Source: an uncultured Cocleimonas sp. (GTDB lineage: Bacteria > Pseudomonadota > Gammaproteobacteria > Thiotrichales > Thiotrichaceae). From it: a stretch of 9,704 bases of DNA. A model generated the notes under the pieces. The model searched no databases and was not told the DNA's origin. It saw only the letters and a list, made by a program, of their open reading frames with translations. The DNA lies in NCBI GenBank assembly GCA_937974135.1, contig CALJIH010000162.1:1-9704 (forward strand). The letters are read 5' to 3'. The position numbers were made by a program, and so were the translations under genes. Positions 6,147 through 9,704 of the stretch are shown in pieces. The first letter of the stretch is position 1, and every line of letters starts with the position of its first letter.

Positions 6147-6179
6147 AAATTTAAATTGTCAATGTTTGGCAATCATTTT

Positions 6180-6184
6180 AGGAG
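6180..6184 (+). promoter_or_regulatory. Ribosome-binding site of the beta-barrel gene
   Basis: AGGAG five bases before the ATG at 6190 selects this start. It also makes the first residues a proper signal peptide, whereas the in-frame ATG at 6139 would add 17 residues ahead of it. Confidence 0.85.
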
Positions 6185-6189
6185 AAGAA

Positions 6190-8280
6190 ATGATTAATAA
6201 CGAAAATAAATTAAGGATAATTGTATCTATTGTTTTTTGTAGTTGGGCAACTGCTTCCAATGCTGAAGTCAGTTTATTAACTAAAACGAATAATGGATGG
6301 TTAAAACCTAACGAAAATATTGAAATTAAAATAAACAACCCGTTAGTTGAAAGAACAAACTCATTAGCGTTCTTTATTGAAGAGACGGATGTTACTGCAT
6401 TTTTTAAGAAAATTGCAGGAAACCTGTATGTTTATGATGCAGCAGGCTTAGCGTTACCTAATGGAGAAGTTACGTTAACTATTTATGATAGTAATGGAGA
6501 GTGGGAAGAACTTGGTAGTATAGATTTAAATGTATTGACGAGCGCAGGCTATAGTATTTCAAAATTTTCACCTAGCGTGGAGGTTAATCTAAATTCAAAA
6601 TTATCCGATAAGCGCTCAGGCGATAGATTAGAGGACCTTGAGAGAAAAACGTACAATGACCTCGATGCAACAATTAATATTGAAACCGAGCATGAAAAAA
6701 ACGGACTCAATATCGTTACACATTCGAATATTGTTAGCACAACTAATAGAGAGGCTGCTTTACGTTTTAGTGAAAAAGAAAACGAAGCACCAAAGGTCGA
6801 TTTAACTGAATACATTGTCACCGCTGTAAAAGGTAAAACTACATTTCAACTAGGCCATATATCACAAGGGAATCACCCTTATTTGGTCGATAATTTGGGT
6901 AATCGTGGATTAACGGTACAACACAAATTTTCTGATCGTTTGTCTTTTGATGTTTCTACGCAAAGCGGCAGAGAAATTACCGGTTATAACGATTTTTTGG
7001 GTTTCACAACGTCAAAAAGTAAAATTACCACTGCAACTATTGGCTACGAGTTAACAAAAAGAGAAGGAGCTGCAAGATTAGAATTATCTGCAATCAATGG
7101 TGAAACCATAGCAGAGAGTAACTTCGATGAAGGTCAAGTCCCGACCGCTGAAGAGAGTTCTGGATATGGGCTACGATTACTCACTAAGAGTAAATCAGGG
7201 AAGCTTACGACAGATACAGCTTTCGCTAGAGCAAAATATACTAATCCAACAGAAGAGACTCTCGAATTTAACGGCGAACAGTTAGTTGATGTCAAAGAAA
7301 CAACCAATAATGCTTATTATACGAAAATTGGGTATAGATTATTAACTGACCATAAAATCAGTAATAGTTTATCAACCGATCTAACCGTTAATTTGCGTTA
7401 TTCACATATCGATGCTCTCTATCAATCATTGGCTGCATCGCCTAATCCAGATGAAGAAATTAAAGAAATTACTTTCATAGGGCGATTAGGGTCAATTGAC
7501 TATCAGGCTGCTTATACTCGCTCAAGAGATAATTTAGATGATATTCAATCCATCCTTTCAACTCAAACTAGCTCAACACAGTTTTCAATGAATACGTCTT
7601 TGAAAAACTTGTTTAACAAAAGAATTGATGAGTCTTCAAAGTATTATAAATTATTGCCATCTTTGAGTTTTAGTGCACAAAGAGTCAATCAACGTAATAT
7701 AAATAATCCCGAAAATTCAGAGTCTGATTTTAACGATAATAGCCATTTACCTAATCAAACCAATTTAACATTGAGTAACAACTTATCTTGGGAATTCAAT
7801 AAATGGGATTTGGCTTATCAAATTGAAACGTCGCATCAAAACAATAAACAATTAGGCCGTGAAAATGCTGATTTTAAAACCCTTGGCCATCAATTAAGTA
7901 TCAATTTAAGGCCTACTGAAAAAATTAACTTAGGAATATCTGCAGGTCGAATAAAAACGAATGATGTTGAACAGGGTATACAACGTTATGACAACACCTA
8001 TGGTTTAAATCTAGATTGGAAAATTTCAGATAAATTAACTCTTGCCGCTAGTCATAGTCGAAATAGAAATTCCGATGATCAAGATCTTTCAAAGGGTGTA
8101 AGCACGACTAATGAGCTAAAACTGAGTTATCAATTCTACATACCTACTGCTTCAGGAAAAAAATTACCGGGGCAATCTTACCTTCGATACAACAAACAAA
8201 ATGCAGAGAATACAGAACAAGACTTTCAAACCAAAGGGTCTAGTTCTGGGATATTTGCTGGCATTAACTTTAGTTTTTAG
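6190..8280 (+). CDS. Outer-membrane beta-barrel protein with N-terminal Ig-like domain, unknown family
   Basis: This 696-residue exported protein has a Sec signal peptide ending in TASNA (cleavage after about residue 25). The mature chain opens with a small all-beta segment (about 26-116: NGWLKPNENIEIKINNP, then LPNGEVTLTIYDSNGEW) that looks like an Ig-like sandwich. A charged linker follows (about 135-158). From there to the end are alternating amphipathic strands and polar turns rich in Asn, Ser and Thr (for example KISDKLTLAASHSRNRN, TNELKLSYQFYIP), finishing in GIFAGINFSF. A terminal aromatic residue with alternating hydrophobics is the classic signal for outer-membrane barrel assembly. 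I see no TonB box, plug domain or haem-binding CXXCH, so it is not an evident TonB receptor or MtrB-type porin. It is the first gene of a pair, with an 11-base gap to the next gene. Localisation is fairly sure; function is unknown. Confidence 0.85.
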   Translation: MINNENKLRIIVSIVFCSWATASNAEVSLLTKTNNGWLKPNENIEIKINNPLVERTNSLAFFIEETDVTAFFKKIAGNLYVYDAAGLALPNGEVTLTIYDSNGEWEELGSIDLNVLTSAGYSISKFSPSVEVNLNSKLSDKRSGDRLEDLERKTYNDLDATINIETEHEKNGLNIVTHSNIVSTTNREAALRFSEKENEAPKVDLTEYIVTAVKGKTTFQLGHISQGNHPYLVDNLGNRGLTVQHKFSDRLSFDVSTQSGREITGYNDFLGFTTSKSKITTATIGYELTKREGAARLELSAINGETIAESNFDEGQVPTAEESSGYGLRLLTKSKSGKLTTDTAFARAKYTNPTEETLEFNGEQLVDVKETTNNAYYTKIGYRLLTDHKISNSLSTDLTVNLRYSHIDALYQSLAASPNPDEEIKEITFIGRLGSIDYQAAYTRSRDNLDDIQSILSTQTSSTQFSMNTSLKNLFNKRIDESSKYYKLLPSLSFSAQRVNQRNINNPENSESDFNDNSHLPNQTNLTLSNNLSWEFNKWDLAYQIETSHQNNKQLGRENADFKTLGHQLSINLRPTEKINLGISAGRIKTNDVEQGIQRYDNTYGLNLDWKISDKLTLAASHSRNRNSDDQDLSKGVSTTNELKLSYQFYIPTASGKKLPGQSYLRYNKQNAENTEQDFQTKGSSSGIFAGINFSF

Positions 8281-8291
8281 GGAGTAATAAA

Positions 8292-9575
8292 ATGAAAATA
8301 TTTACAAAACGACTATTAGAAATAACATCGACACTATTGCTTCTTGTTACTTTAAATCAAAATGCCGCGGCACTCACAGGGGTAAACCCGACAGGCGTCA
8401 ATGTGAGGACTCATGGCGTAACAACGGTATTTTTGACTTTTCAAGGGACAGCAGGGCAAACCTCAACAGATGCCTTTTGGTGTGGTGAAATTACTGTACC
8501 CGCTAATACCGTGACAAGTACAAATCCATGTGTTGCTGGAACCTTATTCGGTTTTTTACCGAAGAGATTAGATCTTGCAAGAAATAGTGGTACAGGAGAG
8601 GTATCTAACGTTACCGATATTATGACGATTCCGTCATCAGTATCACGTCGTGCTTTTCAAGATGCTAAAGCAGGCAACAAATCATCATTCTTTTACGTTA
8701 GGCGTTTTTCTGGGCCTACGGGTGATCAATTTGTTGCAGTTACTTGTCGAATGGCTGGTGGTGGGGCAAGAGTTCCTTTAGCGCTTACATATGTCGATTT
8801 AGTATTTAGAACGGACGAAGGTGATAAACCAGTCACTTTAATTTCACAAAATAATCCAGCGCCCAAAGTTGGAGCTGCAATTAATTATAATGGTTCTGGG
8901 CGCTTAAAAGGTAGATGGGAGATTGTCCAACCTGGTGACCCAGAACCGACCGCGACAGATTTACTCTCTGAAGCGAGCTTACCCATAGAACAACGTGGTT
9001 TGCAAAACCAATATACGCTTTTGGAAAGATTTAACGTATTTTTACCTCCAACAGGAAGAGCGTTTATAACTGGACCTAAAGTCAATAAAATACCAACCAC
9101 TGTTAGAGGTCCTTATAAAATTTTATTCAGAGTTGAAGCAAGTTTTGATAAGGAAGGTAATTCGAACACCTTAAGTGGCGTTACGCAATCAGGGGGTGTT
9201 GCAGGGTTCTCGATGCCAGTGCTTCGCTATTACGTAGCCAGTGAAAATGAAGTAGAAAATGCTAATTTGAAAGTAGCTACACAGCAAAGGGTAAATTTAA
9301 TGTCTCCGCTTGATAATAAAGTGATGAATAAAAATCAACGCGTAGCTTTTAAATGGCAACAGTTAATTGGAGCAAAATACTATCAACTTCAAGTGAAGGA
9401 TAATACTAACGAAATAGTATTGTCGGCTGTATTAAAAACAAATCAAACAAGTTATCTAGCTCCGCCATGGCTATCAAAACATTCGGGTAAACCACTCAGG
9501 TGGAGAGTGATATCAAAAGTTAATCAGGATAGTAATAGTGGCACTAGCGAATGGCGTAAACTTACTTTGAACTGA
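8292..9575 (+). CDS. Exported protein with C-terminal fibronectin-III-like domain, unknown function
   Basis: This 427-residue protein has a signal peptide (MKIFTKRLLE, hydrophobic LLLLV, cleavage after NAAA about residue 27). The large N-terminal region (28 to about 315) begins LTGVNPTGVNVRTHG and TTVFLTFQGT, and contains FWCGEI (62-67), SRRAF, FFYVRRF, VAVTCRMAGGGARVPLAL (148-165) and YNGSGRLKGRWEIVQPGDPEPT (199-220). This motif-rich block appears to be a conserved module, though I cannot name the family. Cys 64, 80 and 152 are the only cysteines. The last about 95 residues (INLMSPLDNK-like start at 334, AFKWQQLIGAKYYQLQV, PLRWRVISK, SEWRKLTL) have the strand and Trp/Tyr pattern of an FN3-like domain. 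Its Shine-Dalgarno (GGGAG) abuts the stop codon of the barrel gene, so the two are co-transcribed and probably act together at the outer membrane or cell surface. Confidence 0.85.
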   Translation: MKIFTKRLLEITSTLLLLVTLNQNAAALTGVNPTGVNVRTHGVTTVFLTFQGTAGQTSTDAFWCGEITVPANTVTSTNPCVAGTLFGFLPKRLDLARNSGTGEVSNVTDIMTIPSSVSRRAFQDAKAGNKSSFFYVRRFSGPTGDQFVAVTCRMAGGGARVPLALTYVDLVFRTDEGDKPVTLISQNNPAPKVGAAINYNGSGRLKGRWEIVQPGDPEPTATDLLSEASLPIEQRGLQNQYTLLERFNVFLPPTGRAFITGPKVNKIPTTVRGPYKILFRVEASFDKEGNSNTLSGVTQSGGVAGFSMPVLRYYVASENEVENANLKVATQQRVNLMSPLDNKVMNKNQRVAFKWQQLIGAKYYQLQVKDNTNEIVLSAVLKTNQTSYLAPPWLSKHSGKPLRWRVISKVNQDSNSGTSEWRKLTLN

Positions 9576-9599
9576 TTACAACGATTTACATTATTCATG

Positions 9600-9635
9600 G
9601 GAGATAAGCAGTTATTGTTTATCTCCTTTTTTTTT
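9600..9635 (+). terminator. Intrinsic terminator of the beta-barrel operon
   Basis: GGAGATAAGCA (9600-9610) pairs with TGTTTATCTCC (9616-9626) in an 11-bp stem with one G-U pair and a 5-base loop. Nine T's (9627-9635) follow. It lies 24 bases past the stop codon and closes the two-gene unit. Confidence 0.92.
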
Positions 9636-9704
9636 GCTTTATATTTTCACAAAATGTACTGATCAAAAATCTCTTAGAAACTTCTGTTCTTAATAAATAT
9701 TCAG

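Noticed and set aside
6139..6189. Upstream in-frame ATG adding 17 residues to the beta-barrel protein
   Set aside because: It lies within the leader hairpin, lacks a Shine-Dalgarno, and would put a Cys-containing extension before a well-formed signal peptide.
6238..6243. Possible lipobox (IVFC) in the barrel signal peptide
   Set aside because: The residue before Cys is Phe rather than Gly, Ala or Ser, and a good signal-peptidase I site (TASNA) follows.
1..9704. CRISPR arrays, tRNA or rRNA genes
   Set aside because: No spaced direct repeats, cloverleaf with CCA-type acceptor stem, or rRNA-like conserved stretch was seen on either strand.

Overview
The window looks like chromosomal DNA from an AT-rich, sulfur-oxidising proteobacterium, most likely gammaproteobacterial. 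The main reason is an aprM-aprB-aprA cluster encoding dissimilatory APS reductase in the order known from sulfur oxidisers such as Allochromatium. SlyD-like and YeaD-like neighbours and an apparent CRP-type operator fit a gammaproteobacterium. The genus cannot be fixed by reading alone.

Layout. At the left edge is the 3' end of a plus-strand hexose-6-phosphate mutarotase (YeaD-like). It overlaps tail-to-tail with a minus-strand pair: a SlyD-like FKBP prolyl isomerase and a 116-residue protein of unknown function. Upstream of that pair, on the same strand and separated by a terminator hairpin, lies aprMBA (4560 down to 1231). About 430 bases of AT-rich non-coding DNA precede aprM. Next is a minus-strand EamA/DMT transporter gene enclosed by two inverted copies of a 31-base sequence (29/31 identical). 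The right third is a plus-strand transcription unit that appears complete: a CRP-like operator plus a consensus -10 box in class II spacing, a leader with a hairpin, a signal-peptide-bearing outer-membrane beta-barrel, a second exported protein with a C-terminal fibronectin-III-like domain, and a strong intrinsic terminator.

How the genes work together. AprA (FAD) and AprB (two [4Fe-4S] clusters) should oxidise sulfite plus AMP to APS in the cytoplasm, with AprM as the proposed membrane partner passing electrons to the quinone pool. AprA here ends in an unusual 40-residue tail made only of Lys, Ala, Pro and Thr, like histone H1 or AlgP tails. The beta-barrel and its exported partner are probably co-transcribed and act together at the outer membrane; their function is unknown and they are the best candidate for an undescribed system here. 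The EamA gene may be a passenger between REP-like or MITE-like repeats.
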